Shown here: positions 24,297 to 33,324 of the stretch, piece by piece
How the letters are laid out: each line of letters opens with the position of its first letter
Numbering within the stretch: position 1 is the first letter of the stretch
Assembly: GCA_023436885.1 (NCBI GenBank)
Contig: JAEZHI010000019.1
Location: 62,001-126,000, forward strand
DNA from: Pseudomonadota bacterium
GTDB taxonomy: Bacteria; Pseudomonadota; Alphaproteobacteria; Rhizobiales; Pleomorphomonadaceae
DNA length: 64,000 nucleotides
Direction of reading: 5' to 3'
Position numbers and translations under genes: made by a program
The notes under the pieces: model-generated
The model's input: only the letters and a program-made list of their open reading frames with translations
The model's database searches: none
What the model was told of the DNA's origin: nothing

Positions 24297-25230
24297 ATAC
24301 GACGCGCCGACCATCGTCGGGCGCTTCCCAGGCCTGCTCGATTCCGCTTAGCGGCAGTGGCCGCATTGGGATGGTCAGCCCGGCCGGGACTGCCGTCCTG
24401 AGCACGCCATCGGCAGCTTTCAGCAACCGATCGAAAGGCACCGACCCGACGCCGCTCCCCATCAATTCGATGGCCGAGGCGCGCAATACCGCGCTTGGCA
24501 GATTGATCGTCTCACCGCTCATCGACCCCACCTCAACGAAGCGGAGAGGCACGGCATCACGGCCTGCCTTGGCGGCAGCAATTAGCAGACGCTCGGCGCT
24601 TGCCCCCCAGAGATAGTCGATCACGACGTCGACGCCCTTGGCAAAGATCTCCATCAGGCGGGGCTCCAATGTCTCGATGTCGCTTTCCAGAAGGACGACT
24701 TGATCGGCGCCGACCTCGGCAAGGGCAGCGGCATTTCGGCCGGTGGCGATCACCCTTCCCGCGCCGAGATGTTTTGCGATCTTCACCGCCAGACGTCCCG
24801 ATGCGCCGGTCGCACCGTTGATCAGCACCGTTTCGCCCGACTTCAGCCCGGCCCGCTCGGTCAGCGCCACCCAGGACGACATGCCGGGATTGGCGATCGC
24901 CGCCGCCAGGATGCCGTCGACACCGTCCGGCAGGTCAACGCAATGGTCGGCTCTCACCAAGGTCTGTTCCGCTAATGCACCATGCGGCGCTTCCGGCAGG
25001 ACGAAGTAAACCCGACGGCCATCGTCGGCGAGACCGACGCCATCAATTCCCGGAACGAAGGGAAAGTCGGCCGACGAGCTGTAGTGACGACCGACGGCGC
25101 AAGCGCGGGTGACGTGGTTGAGCGCGGCAGCCGTAACGGTGACGCGGACCAACGTGTCGGCCGGCTGTGGCTCGGCGAAGTCACCGTAGACGGGTGTGGC
25201 TCCAAGAACCCGGACAATGGCGGCCTTCAT
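24286..25230 (-). CDS. Zinc-type alcohol dehydrogenase/quinone oxidoreductase family protein
   Basis: A 314-residue medium-chain reductase of the quinone oxidoreductase branch. The N-terminal GroES-like fold (VTVTAAALNHVTRA, FPFVPGIDGVG) and a nucleotide-binding motif (VLINGATGASGRLAVKIAKHLGA) are clear. The catalytic-zinc Cys and His of true alcohol dehydrogenases are not visible, so it is likely an NADPH-dependent quinone or enone reductase. It starts at ATG 25230. Its 3' end overlaps the FtsX gene tail to tail. The upstream DUF4405 remnant is on the same strand, 25 bp away, and both may be controlled by the MarR protein. Confidence 0.88.
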   Translation of the reverse strand: MKAAIVRVLGATPVYGDFAEPQPADTLVRVTVTAAALNHVTRACAVGRHYSSSADFPFVPGIDGVGLADDGRRVYFVLPEAPHGALAEQTLVRADHCVDLPDGVDGILAAAIANPGMSSWVALTERAGLKSGETVLINGATGASGRLAVKIAKHLGAGRVIATGRNAAALAEVGADQVVLLESDIETLEPRLMEIFAKGVDVVIDYLWGASAERLLIAAAKAGRDAVPLRFVEVGSMSGETINLPSAVLRASAIELMGSGVGSVPFDRLLKAADGVLRTAVPAGLTIPMRPLPLSGIEQAWEAPDDGRRVVFTP

Positions 25231-25255
25231 GGCGTTTGCTCCTGAGGGTTGGGAC

Positions 25256-25755
25256 TCAATCGAGAAAGAAAACGGTCGCCAGCAACCGGTTCTCGTCGAT
25301 GCCGCTCCTCAGAGCGATATCGCGGATGCTGTCGCCACCGTTGGCGGCGATACCTTGGCCGGCAAGGCGGTCGATCACGGCATGCGGCGCATTGCGCGTC
25401 ACCGCCGCCAGCGCAGCGATCGGCGCTTCCACAAGCGCCGCCTCGATCGGTCGCTTGATCTGCGGGCCAGTGACTTGCCCCCAGGAAAAGAGTGCGGCGA
25501 TTGTCAGAGCCACGCCGGCTGCGACACTCGCCCTACCCCAGGCGGATTTCAAATGGCGGCCAAACAGCCGGCTATTAAGGGCAATGTGGCTGCCGGCGCC
25601 AATCAAGAAGATCCAGGAGAACCATTGTGGGCAACGGCGGTGAGGCCAGCATCGATCTCAAAGAACATCAGAACGCCGGTAACGCTCATCAGCAGAAAAG
25701 CGCCGATAATGAGGGGCGTCGCCCATCGACGCAGGGGAAGTCCGGCAACGCGCAT
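25256..25755 (-). pseudogene. DUF4405-like membrane protein, frameshifted
   Basis: Two overlapping frames together make one DUF4405-type membrane protein. The first (from ATG 25755, after GAAAGGAAC) gives RWATPLIIGAFLLMSVTGVLMFF and then goes out of frame after a His codon at 25627-25629. The next frame resumes with WFSWIFLIGAGSHIALNSRLF and runs to 25256. Exactly one base is missing: CAC-AA-TGG where family members have His-Glu-Trp (CAC-GAA-TGG). The downstream part, with helix SVAAGVALTIAALFSW and a conserved tail, is otherwise intact, so this is either a very recent inactivation or a sequencing error. Confidence 0.75.
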
Positions 25756-25778
25756 AACGGCGTTCCTTTCAGCGTTAT

Positions 25779-25797
25779 TATGTGCATAATGCGCATA
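25779..25797. promoter_or_regulatory. Putative MarR operator
   Basis: TATGTGCAT-A-ATGCGCATA: a 19-bp palindrome with a single mismatched pair, between the divergent DUF4405 remnant (start 25755) and the MarR gene (start 25830). Its size and position suit a MarR dimer site. Confidence 0.6.
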
Positions 25798-25829
25798 TAT
25801 CCCATCTCGCACACACGGTCAATAAAAGA

Positions 25830-26315
25830 GTGCAAAATACACCCAATTCCGAGCAGCTGCGCTTGTTGCACGTCGCCCTGCTCGACATCATCAGCACCAT
25901 GAACCGGCCACAGCGCGACGAAGCACTGATCCGAGAAGCGGGCATTCCGCTTGATCGGGCACTGTTTCCGCTTCTGGTCGGCATCGAGCGTTTCGGGCCG
26001 ATCGGCGTCGTCGATCTCGCCGAACGGGCCGGCCGCGACTACACCACCGTCAGTCGTCAAGTGGCAAAACTTGAAAGTCTCGGCTTGGTGGCACGGCAAC
26101 CCAGCGCTACCGATCGTCGGGTCCACGAGGCTGTGGTGACAGACAAGGGCAAGACGACCACCAATCTTCTCGATGCGGCGCGCGAGCGTATGGGCAGGGC
26201 CGTGTTCAAGAATTGGCCCGACGGGGAGCTCGATGAATTCGTCAGATTGACGCGCAAGTTTGCCGACGCCATTGCTGAAGGACCACCGGCATCGAGCAAG
26301 AACGATGGCGGCTGA
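25830..26315 (+). CDS. MarR-family transcriptional regulator
   Basis: A 161-residue winged-helix regulator. The dimer helix LRLLHVALLDIIST begins near residue 9, the DNA-recognition helix is AERAGRDYTTVSRQVAKLESLGLVARQ, and the wing is SATDRRVHEAVVTDKG. Start choice: GTG 25830 gives a normal-length N-terminus, while an earlier in-frame GTG at 25782 lies inside the operator palindrome; neither has a good ribosome site. It is divergent from the DUF4405 gene and the oxidoreductase behind it, its likely targets, and probably responds to a small phenolic or oxidant. Confidence 0.87.
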   Translation: MQNTPNSEQLRLLHVALLDIISTMNRPQRDEALIREAGIPLDRALFPLLVGIERFGPIGVVDLAERAGRDYTTVSRQVAKLESLGLVARQPSATDRRVHEAVVTDKGKTTTNLLDAARERMGRAVFKNWPDGELDEFVRLTRKFADAIAEGPPASSKNDGG

Positions 26316-26336
26316 CCTCTCGCTCAACCTTCGCCT

Positions 26337-27260
26337 TTACTGATCGGGCTGGAGTTTCGTCTGTGCCGCGCCGATTACCCAGTCGCGAAAGCTGCGCGCA
26401 GCGTTGCTCTCCACGGAAGAGCGCGGATAGATCAGGCTGTAGTTGAAGGGAGATGGCTGGCTTTCGACAAAGGCACGGACCAGGCTGCCGGCCTTGAGAT
26501 CGGCTTCTATCAGCGATGTTCTGACCAGTGCGAAACCTTCGCCGCGCCGACATGCTGCGAGCATATCGGCGAAGGTCGGATAGGAAGTCGGTGCCGACAT
26601 CCGATCGATGAAGCCCTTGGTGATGGCCTCGGCATCCACCTGTTCAAACCACCGCCGCCAATCGAGCGAGGTATGCCGCACGCCCTCGTAAGTCAGACAA
26701 GGTGCAGCGAGGAAGGCTTGGCGCTGGGGCAGCCGCGCCGCCAACGACGGAGCGCAAACGGCAAACTCTTCGTCGACGGTCAGGGATTCGCTCACAAGGT
26801 CCGCACCTCCGCCGCCCAGTCGAATGGCCATGTCGGCGCGCCCCGTGGAGAAATCGGGAGTCTGATAGCCAACCGACAGCACCAGCTCGATGTTCGGAAA
26901 AAGTTGGACAAAGCCAGCCAGCCGAGGCGCCAGCCACTGGCTCGAGAACTCGGGCGTCACCGACAATTCGACACGTTCACGCCCGGCATCGGCACGGACG
27001 CTTCGCAGAGTTCGTTCAAGACTGCGCAACGCTTCGGTCACCGGAGGATAAAGCCGTGCTCCCATTGGAGTCAGGCTGGCACCGTTGCGGCCACGCTCGA
27101 GAAGTGCACCACCGATCCATTTTTCGAGCTGGGCAATTTGATGGCTGACAGCGGTCTGAGTTGAACCCAAGCGCTCGGCGGCCCGGCTGAACCCGCCAGT
27201 CTCTGTGACGGCACAAAACGCCTTCAGCGCGACTATGGATGGGAGCGGGCGATTATCCAT
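26337..27260 (-). CDS. LysR-family transcriptional regulator (GcvA-like)
   Basis: A 307-residue LysR regulator of the GcvA branch. The N-terminal HTH contains IVALKAFCAVTETGGFSRAAERLG and TQTAVSHQIAQLE; the effector domain holds the ADMAIRLGGGGADLVSESL stretch. It is divergent from a DUF1127-like small gene (start 27361), repeating the arrangement at 1864-3093. The palindrome TCCAT-TGGC-ATGGA at 27301-27314 in the 100-bp gap is a candidate binding site. It is convergent with marR. Effector unknown. Confidence 0.9.
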   Translation of the reverse strand: MDNRPLPSIVALKAFCAVTETGGFSRAAERLGSTQTAVSHQIAQLEKWIGGALLERGRNGASLTPMGARLYPPVTEALRSLERTLRSVRADAGRERVELSVTPEFSSQWLAPRLAGFVQLFPNIELVLSVGYQTPDFSTGRADMAIRLGGGGADLVSESLTVDEEFAVCAPSLAARLPQRQAFLAAPCLTYEGVRHTSLDWRRWFEQVDAEAITKGFIDRMSAPTSYPTFADMLAACRRGEGFALVRTSLIEADLKAGSLVRAFVESQPSPFNYSLIYPRSSVESNAARSFRDWVIGAAQTKLQPDQ

Positions 27261-27360
27261 GAAATTCCTTCATACAATGCCGGACGACGTTTCATTTTAG
27301 TCCATTGGCATGGAATGACAAACTCCGCTTGCAGGCAACAACCCTGCAGGAGAGCGCATC

Positions 27361-27621
27361 ATGCATTTTCATGCCATTCGCTGGTTGCTGGACAGCCGCA
27401 GCCGACAATCCGCAGCGTTCGTCAACGTCGCCGCGCTAAGCGATCATCTCAAACGGGACATAGGAGTCGACGAAACACAAATCCAAGGCGCGCTCCTTTG
27501 GGGTCAGCAGGCCGTGACGTTGACCGCCAAGCCGCCGAGCGACGTTTCCTTGTACTTCGACTGCATGTCGAGGCCGGTCTGGCGCATCGTCTCCAGCGCC
27601 GCATCAAGGCTGACGATGTGA
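27361..27621 (+). CDS. DUF1127-like small protein overlapping sdaA
   Basis: An 86-residue frame starting at ATG 27361 after a good ribosome site (AGGAGA, spacing 8). The part ALSDHLKRDIGVDETQIQ resembles the DUF1127 core, preceded by a short helix (MHFHAIRWLLDSRSRQ). From about residue 48 the frame runs antisense through the 3' end of sdaA (27504 onward), so its last 39 residues are probably non-conserved read-through. Either a natural stop was lost or the tail is tolerated. It is divergent from a GcvA-type LysR gene. Confidence 0.55.
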   Translation: MHFHAIRWLLDSRSRQSAAFVNVAALSDHLKRDIGVDETQIQGALLWGQQAVTLTAKPPSDVSLYFDCMSRPVWRIVSSAASRLTM

Positions 27622-28910
27622 CGACCATCGCCGGCGAGCGCGAGCGACGCTGCGTTGATCGCCTTGATCGCTCCGAAAGCGTTGCGCTCGATGCAGGGTA
27701 TTTGCACGAGGCCGCCAACCGGATCGCAGGTCATGCCGAGATGATGCTCGATGGCGATCTCGGCTGCGTTCTCCACCTGGGCCGGGCTGCCTCCGAGGGC
27801 GGCGCAAAGCCCAGCAGCGGCCATGGCTGCCGCCGAACCGACCTCGCCTTGGCATCCAACCTCCGCGCCTGAGATCGATGCGTTGCGCTTGATGAGGCCG
27901 CCGATCGCAGCTGCGGTCAGCAGGAAGGTACGGATACCATCCCGCTCGCCGCCGCAGAAATCGCGGTAGTAGCGCAGCACAGCCGGCACGACGCCAGCTG
28001 CACCGTTGGTCGGTGCGGTGACGATCCGCCCGCCGGCGGCGTTCTCCTCATTCACCGCGATCGCGAAGCAGGAAACATAGTCCATTACGACCATCGGAGA
28101 GCGATCGTTGCCAGCCTCGCGCGCCTGGATGCGCTCGTAGAGCTGACGCGCCCGCCGGCGCACACCGAGACCACCGGCCAGTTCGCCATCTCGTTCAAGG
28201 CCGCGATCGATACAGGCGAACATGGCTTCGGCGATATGATCGACAGCAGCGAGGCAGTTCTCGTCCGGCTTGCGGGCATGCTCGTTGTCGAGGGCGATAT
28301 CAGCGAAAGATCGGCCGGTCGCAGCCGACAAGGCCAAGAGTTCTGCGGCCGTGCCGTAGCGCCAGGGCAGCACCACGTTGCCAGCGCCGCCCTCCAAGTC
28401 GCCCTCGCGCAGAACGAAACCACCGCCAACCGAGTACCAGACTTCGGCGAGAAGCTCCGAGCCAGAAGCGTCCTCAGCGGCAAAGCGCATGGCGTTGGGA
28501 TGGCGCTCGAAAGTAGCGACGCAATCGAAGACAACATCGCGATCCGGGTCGAAGCCAATTGCCCGGCCATCGGGCAGCGTCAGGCTTCGGTTCGCGACGA
28601 TGCCCGCAAGATTCCCGTCAGCAAGATCAGGATCGATATCATCGGGCTTGAAGCCGGCTAGCCCCAGAATCAGTGCCTTGTCGGTGGCGTGCCCCTTGCC
28701 GGTCCAAGCCAGCGAGCCGAAGGCGGTCGCCGTCACGCGAGCAACTTCCGAAAACTTGGGCGCAAGGTGCTGCATGAAGACAAAGGCCGCACGCATCGGT
28801 CCAACGGTGTGCGAGGAGGACGGTCCGATGCCCACCTTGAAGAGCTCGCCAAAGGCGGCCGGCTGGCGATCGTCCGTGGCAGCCGGGATGATGTCTGTCG
28901 GCGAGAGCAA
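27504..28910 (-). CDS. sdaA: L-serine ammonia-lyase
   Basis: A 468-residue iron-sulfur L-serine deaminase converting serine to pyruvate and ammonia. The N-terminal GIGPSSSHTVGPM motif is exact. Cysteines for the 4Fe-4S cluster lie in GCQGEVGSA, in GMTCDPVGGLVQIPCIERNA and at the extreme C-terminus (NVTAC). Beta and alpha domains are fused in one chain, as in most proteobacteria. No in-frame ATG fits the start: TTG 28910 is used here, with GGAG ten bases upstream; the nearby ATG at 28930 is in another frame. It is divergent from the photolyase gene. Confidence 0.93.
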   Translation of the reverse strand: MLSPTDIIPAATDDRQPAAFGELFKVGIGPSSSHTVGPMRAAFVFMQHLAPKFSEVARVTATAFGSLAWTGKGHATDKALILGLAGFKPDDIDPDLADGNLAGIVANRSLTLPDGRAIGFDPDRDVVFDCVATFERHPNAMRFAAEDASGSELLAEVWYSVGGGFVLREGDLEGGAGNVVLPWRYGTAAELLALSAATGRSFADIALDNEHARKPDENCLAAVDHIAEAMFACIDRGLERDGELAGGLGVRRRARQLYERIQAREAGNDRSPMVVMDYVSCFAIAVNEENAAGGRIVTAPTNGAAGVVPAVLRYYRDFCGGERDGIRTFLLTAAAIGGLIKRNASISGAEVGCQGEVGSAAAMAAAGLCAALGGSPAQVENAAEIAIEHHLGMTCDPVGGLVQIPCIERNAFGAIKAINAASLALAGDGRHIVSLDAALETMRQTGLDMQSKYKETSLGGLAVNVTAC

Positions 28911-29011
28911 GGACTTCGGTCTCCGTCATTGGGCGCCTTGTCGGGGCCAGAGATTCCAAGCCATATGGGGTGGTTTGCCATCGACTGGCAAGAGCGAACA
29001 AAGGGTGCCTC

Positions 29012-30451
29012 ATGAGCGACGACGAAAGCGTTAAGGCGCCGGTGATCGTCTGGTTTCGCGATGATCTGCGGCTCGTTGACCACCCGGCTCTCGACGCGGC
29101 AATCGCATCTGGAAGACCTGTGGTTTGCCTTTTCGTACTCGAGGAAGGAACCGAACAGCGTTCGTTGGGCGCTGCCAGTCGCTGGTGGCTAGACAAAAGC
29201 CTTGGCTCTCTCGACGGTGACCTTCGCCGGCTTGGCGGCCGGCTGATCCTGAGGCGCGGCGATCCGCGCCACATCCTGCCGGAAATCGCTGACGAAATCG
29301 GGGCCTCCGCCCTGCACTTCAACCGTCGTTATGATCGGTTGGGGTGCGCCATCGACGACGGACTGGCTGCAAAGCTGCGTCGGGCGAACCTCACGGTTTC
29401 AAGCCACCCAGCTTGGCTGTTGTTTGAGCCGGGCGCGATCCAGACCAAGACGGGCGGTCCCTTCCGCGTCTTTACGCCCTTCTGGAAAGCGCATCGACCG
29501 CACCTTGCTCCCAAATCCAGACTTCATCGCCGTCCGGAAACCATCGTGTTCTTCGGAGGAAAGATTGCCAGCGAACCACTGGCTGCCCTGGGCCTTCACC
29601 CGACGGCTCCTGACTGGTCGGGCGGGCTCGCCGCCGCGTGGACACCTGGCGAAGCCGGCGCCAAAGCACGGCTCCTGTCATTCATTGATCATGGTCTTTC
29701 CCGCTATGCAGCAGAGCGCGACTTTCCGGCGGCGGCAGCCTCGTCCCGCCTGTCACCTCACCTCCGCTTCGGCGAGATCGCGGTTTCTCGCGTTGCCCAT
29801 GAAGTGATGAAAGCGGAAGCCGCCGGCGCCGTCCCTACAGAGGCTGCGGAGAAGTTTCTGGCCGAGATCGGCTGGAGGGAGTTCGCCTGGCATCTGCTGA
29901 CGATCTTTCCGGATCTCGCGACGCGCAACTTCCAGTCAGGCTTCGAACACTTTGGCTGGCGAGATGATAAAGCAGCCCTGAAGGCCTGGACCGCAGGTCG
30001 AACGGGCTATCCGATCGTCGACGCGGGCATGCGCGAGCTTTGGCAGACCGGGTTCATGCATAACCGAATCCGCATGGTCGCCGCATCCTTCCTGATCAAA
30101 CACCTGCTGATCGACTGGCGGCAGGGCGAACAATGGTTCTGGGATACGCTGGTGGACGCGGATCTCGCCGCCAATCCGTTCGGCTGGCAGTGGGCGGCCG
30201 GAACGGGTGCCGATGCCGCTCCCTACTTCCGCGTTTTCAATCCGATTGCACAGGGAGAAAAGTTCGATCCCAGCGGCGCCTACACCAGAAGCTTCGTGCC
30301 GGAAGTCTCTGGCCTGCCTGACAAGCTCCTGCATCGCCCATGGGAAGCACCGCCGCTGCTCCGACCATCGGCGAGCGATTACCCCCCTCCCATCATCGAC
30401 CACGAGGAAGGACGAAAGCGCGCCCTCGCAGCCTTTGCCGAGCGTGGATAG
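29012..30451 (+). CDS. phr: Deoxyribodipyrimidine photo-lyase
   Basis: A 479-residue class I CPD photolyase of the cryptochrome/photolyase family, repairing UV-induced pyrimidine dimers using light. The N-terminal antenna domain begins VIVWFRDDLRLVDHPAL; the FAD domain shows YAAERDFP, LSPHLRFGEI, REFAWHLL, HNRIRMVAASFLIKHLLIDW and the typical DADLAANPFGWQW. The start at ATG 29012 is preceded by AAAGGG. It is divergent from sdaA, with about 100 bp between. Confidence 0.95.
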   Translation: MSDDESVKAPVIVWFRDDLRLVDHPALDAAIASGRPVVCLFVLEEGTEQRSLGAASRWWLDKSLGSLDGDLRRLGGRLILRRGDPRHILPEIADEIGASALHFNRRYDRLGCAIDDGLAAKLRRANLTVSSHPAWLLFEPGAIQTKTGGPFRVFTPFWKAHRPHLAPKSRLHRRPETIVFFGGKIASEPLAALGLHPTAPDWSGGLAAAWTPGEAGAKARLLSFIDHGLSRYAAERDFPAAAASSRLSPHLRFGEIAVSRVAHEVMKAEAAGAVPTEAAEKFLAEIGWREFAWHLLTIFPDLATRNFQSGFEHFGWRDDKAALKAWTAGRTGYPIVDAGMRELWQTGFMHNRIRMVAASFLIKHLLIDWRQGEQWFWDTLVDADLAANPFGWQWAAGTGADAAPYFRVFNPIAQGEKFDPSGAYTRSFVPEVSGLPDKLLHRPWEAPPLLRPSASDYPPPIIDHEEGRKRALAAFAERG

Positions 30452-30526
30452 GCCTTCGTGGATCGGTTGCATTTCGTAAGCCAGAGCGGGCGACAAAGCG
30501 CTTGGGCTGCGCTATAGACGGTGTTC

Positions 30527-31675
30527 ATGTCGATGATCACAACCACTGCCGCGCTCGCCGACGCGTGCGCTCACCTCGCCCGTTTCGACTTTGTCACCGT
30601 CGATACCGAATTTCTCCGGGAAAGCACGTTCTGGCCCAAGCTGTGCGTTGTTCAGCTTGCCAGCCCCGAACAGGTGTTCGTGGTCGATGCGCTGGCGCCC
30701 GGCCTCGATCTAGCGCCCTTTTTCGAGCTGATGCGTAATCAGGCGGTGATGAAGGTGTTCCATGCCGCCCGGCAGGACATAGAGATCGTCTGGCACCTCG
30801 GGGGTTTCGTGCCCGTGCCGCTGTTCGATACCCAGGTGGCCGCCATGGTTTGCGGCTTCGGCGATTCCATTTCCTACGATCAGCTTGTGTCGCGGGTAAC
30901 CGGTGTCGTCCTCGACAAGTCGAACCGCTTCACCGACTGGTCGCGCCGTCCGCTGAGCCAGAGCCAGATCGACTATGCCGAAGCCGACGTCACCCATCTC
31001 CGCGATGTCTATCGTCATCTGAAAGACAACCTCGCCAAGGCCGGCCGCACCGACTGGGTGGCCGAGGAAATGCGAGTTCTGACCTCGGAGGATACTTACC
31101 ACACCGACCCGGACGAGGTCTGGCAGCGGCTCAAGATGCGCGTCAAGAAGCCGCGCGAGCTGATCATCCTGAAGGAGGTTGCCGCCTGGCGTGAGCGCGA
31201 GGCTCAGGGCCGTGACGTCCCCCGTTCGCGTGTCATCAAGGACGACTGCATTTACGAGATCGCCACTCAGGCGCCGATAACGTCCGAAGCACTGGGGCAG
31301 CTTCGCACCATTCCCAAGGGCTGGGAACGCTCACGCTCGGGCGAGGAAATCCTGGCTGCGGTGCGTCGTGCCCTCGACACGCCCAAGGAAGACTGGCCAA
31401 AGTTGCCGCGCCACCGCCAGATGCCGGAAGGCAGCGGTGCCGCCGTCGATCTCATGAAGGTCCTCCTCAAGCTGGTATCGGAAGCTGAAGGTGTAGCAGC
31501 CAAAGTGATCGCCACCACCGACGACCTGGAAGACATCGCCGTGTCTGACGACGCCGACGTTCCGGCCATGCGGGGCTGGCGGCGGGAGATGTTCGGCGAA
31601 CAGGCGCTGAAGCTGAAGCGCGGCCAGCTGGCCATCACTTTCGATGGCAAAAAGATCATTGCAATTGAGCGGTAA
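30527..31675 (+). CDS. rnd: Ribonuclease D
   Basis: A 382-residue 3'-5' exoribonuclease maturing tRNA and other small RNAs. The DEDD active site is visible: Asp and Glu in TVDTEFLRE, the next Asp in FHAARQDIEIVW, and the last in the YAEADVTHLRDVY segment. HRDC domains follow (around WREREAQGRDVPRSRVIKDD). The ATG at 30527 is used; a GTG six bases upstream and an ATG six bases downstream are equally in frame and no ribosome site decides. An intrinsic terminator follows. The adjacent ppx-ppk block is convergent. Confidence 0.94.
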   Translation: MSMITTTAALADACAHLARFDFVTVDTEFLRESTFWPKLCVVQLASPEQVFVVDALAPGLDLAPFFELMRNQAVMKVFHAARQDIEIVWHLGGFVPVPLFDTQVAAMVCGFGDSISYDQLVSRVTGVVLDKSNRFTDWSRRPLSQSQIDYAEADVTHLRDVYRHLKDNLAKAGRTDWVAEEMRVLTSEDTYHTDPDEVWQRLKMRVKKPRELIILKEVAAWREREAQGRDVPRSRVIKDDCIYEIATQAPITSEALGQLRTIPKGWERSRSGEEILAAVRRALDTPKEDWPKLPRHRQMPEGSGAAVDLMKVLLKLVSEAEGVAAKVIATTDDLEDIAVSDDADVPAMRGWRREMFGEQALKLKRGQLAITFDGKKIIAIER

Positions 31676-31711
31676 AGCCGTCAGATCGTTAGTGCTTTGA
31701 ATGGCTTAAAG

Positions 31712-31742
31712 AAGGGCGCCCAGTGAGCGCCCTTTTTTTTTC
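31712..31742 (+). terminator. Intrinsic terminator after rnd
   Basis: AAGGGCGC pairs with GCGCCCTT around a 7-nt loop and is followed by ten T residues. The matching A-run on the other side is weak, so it mainly serves rnd; ppx ends eight bases further on the opposite strand. Confidence 0.88.
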
Positions 31743-31749
31743 GGCTCGG

Positions 31750-33324
31750 CTAACCCACGACGCGGATCACGCCATCCTTGAAACCGCCAACCTTGGCAAG
31801 CTGGACGACCCGCTTCAAAAGACGCTCGCCTGCCAGATCTCCCAGTTCTCCCGGCAGGTTGAGGATCAGTTGGTCGCCATCCAGCGAAAGTCCGGTGCGT
31901 GGGAGTACGTCAGGCATCGACGCGCTGACGAGGTAGGCAACGCGCAACACAGCGCCCAATGTCCGCGCCCGCTCCTTGAGACGCGTCGAAGCCAGCTCGC
32001 GAATGCGGGGTGACACGGCATCATCGATCAGGCCGACATGCCGGTAGAACACCGCGAGCGCCAGGTAGGCGCGTCCAGGATGATCGATTCCGACGAAGGA
32101 CGCATTAGAGAGAATGCCGAGGCTCTGCTCGCCGCGATAATCGGGATGAGCGCGCCAACCGATATCCGACACCAAGCAAGCCGCAGCGCGCAGGCGCTTT
32201 TCGTCCTCGGTCTCTTCAATGCCGAGCAGCGAGAAGGCTGCCTCCGACCAGGCCACCAGTTCCTTGGCATGCCGGGGCGAGCGCGAGCGCACCCAGTTGA
32301 GTTCGGATGCCGCCTCAAGCAGAGGATCCTTGGCACGTTCCTCGGCGGAAAGGCGCTCGTAGAGGTAGCCCTCCCGAACCCCCAGGGCTGAAATCACCAC
32401 ATGCGACGGACGAATGGCCCGGATGACCTGTTCAAGAACCAAAGCACCGTAGGGCAGCAAACTGCGCCGTGATCGAGAGACCACCTCTATCCGGTCGACG
32501 CTTTCCGGGTCGCGCCGGGCAACAACCCGCGCGAACTCCAGAGCCTCTTCGGCCCTAATGGAATAGTTGTGCATCACATGCAGCGGGTACCCGGTCTCGT
32601 ACATGTGGAGAAGCGCGAGGGAACGCCAGGTTCCGCCGACGGCAAAAAAGGGCAATCCGGCGCACGGCATCTGAACGATGGCCGGCTCCAGCGCATCGGC
32701 AACGATCTTCTCGGCCTTGCGGATCGATCCTTCCGAAGCCTCCCACAGGCGGATACCGCCGAGCGGATAGGTTCGCCCGGTGCCCACCGCGCCATTCTCG
32801 ATACGGACTAGCTCCAAGCTGCCGCCGCCGAGATCACCGACGACGCCTTCAGAGCCGTGCATGCCGGACATGACGCCCAGCGCAGACAATCGAGCCTCGT
32901 CAGCACCCGACAGAAGGTTGACCTTCACACCGCAGATCTCTTCTACGGCGGCCAGAAACTCCGGGCCGTTGGCCGCATCGCGCGCCGCTGCCGTGGCGAG
33001 AATGTAGATTTCGACAGAACCGCTCTGCTCGGCCAGAACCTTGAAGCGGCGAATAGCGCTCAGGGCCTGATCCACAGACTGCTGATTCATACGACCGGTT
33101 GCCGCCAGGCCCTTGCCGAGGCCGGCCAGCATCTTTTCGTTGAACAGCATAGTCGGCGCTCGCGACAGGCGCTCGTAGACAACAAGACGAACGGAGTTGG
33201 AGCCAATATCAATGACCGACACCGGGCCATAGCCCGGGAGCCGTCCTGGAGCTTCACACCGGCAGGTGCTTTTCGTTCCGTTCGGCAATAGACTTGGGTG
33301 CGTCGTTTTCAAGCGAGTGTCCAC
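31750..33324 (-). CDS. ppx: Exopolyphosphatase (Ppx/GppA family)
   Basis: Hydrolyses polyphosphate (or pppGpp) from the ends. About 524 residues from GTG 33324; the actin-like ATPase motifs are VIDIGSNSVRLVVYE near residue 37 and VGDLGGGSLELV. The C-terminal HD-like domain (AACLVSDIGWRAHPDYRG) is typical of longer Ppx proteins. The start is uncertain: relatives carry a GRLPGxxPVSV lead, present here, so translation must begin upstream of residue 24, overlapping the end of ppk by up to 71 bp; GTG 33324 or TTG 33288 are candidates. It follows ppk as a translationally coupled pair. Confidence 0.9.
   Translation of the reverse strand: MDTRLKTTHPSLLPNGTKSTCRCEAPGRLPGYGPVSVIDIGSNSVRLVVYERLSRAPTMLFNEKMLAGLGKGLAATGRMNQQSVDQALSAIRRFKVLAEQSGSVEIYILATAAARDAANGPEFLAAVEEICGVKVNLLSGADEARLSALGVMSGMHGSEGVVGDLGGGSLELVRIENGAVGTGRTYPLGGIRLWEASEGSIRKAEKIVADALEPAIVQMPCAGLPFFAVGGTWRSLALLHMYETGYPLHVMHNYSIRAEEALEFARVVARRDPESVDRIEVVSRSRRSLLPYGALVLEQVIRAIRPSHVVISALGVREGYLYERLSAEERAKDPLLEAASELNWVRSRSPRHAKELVAWSEAAFSLLGIEETEDEKRLRAAACLVSDIGWRAHPDYRGEQSLGILSNASFVGIDHPGRAYLALAVFYRHVGLIDDAVSPRIRELASTRLKERARTLGAVLRVAYLVSASMPDVLPRTGLSLDGDQLILNLPGELGDLAGERLLKRVVQLAKVGGFKDGVIRVVG

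Noticed and set aside
28911..28930. ATG start for sdaA
   Set aside because: This ATG is in a different frame from the conserved SdaA protein; the TTG at 28910 fits the frame. A missing base between them cannot be excluded, but nothing conserved lies upstream.
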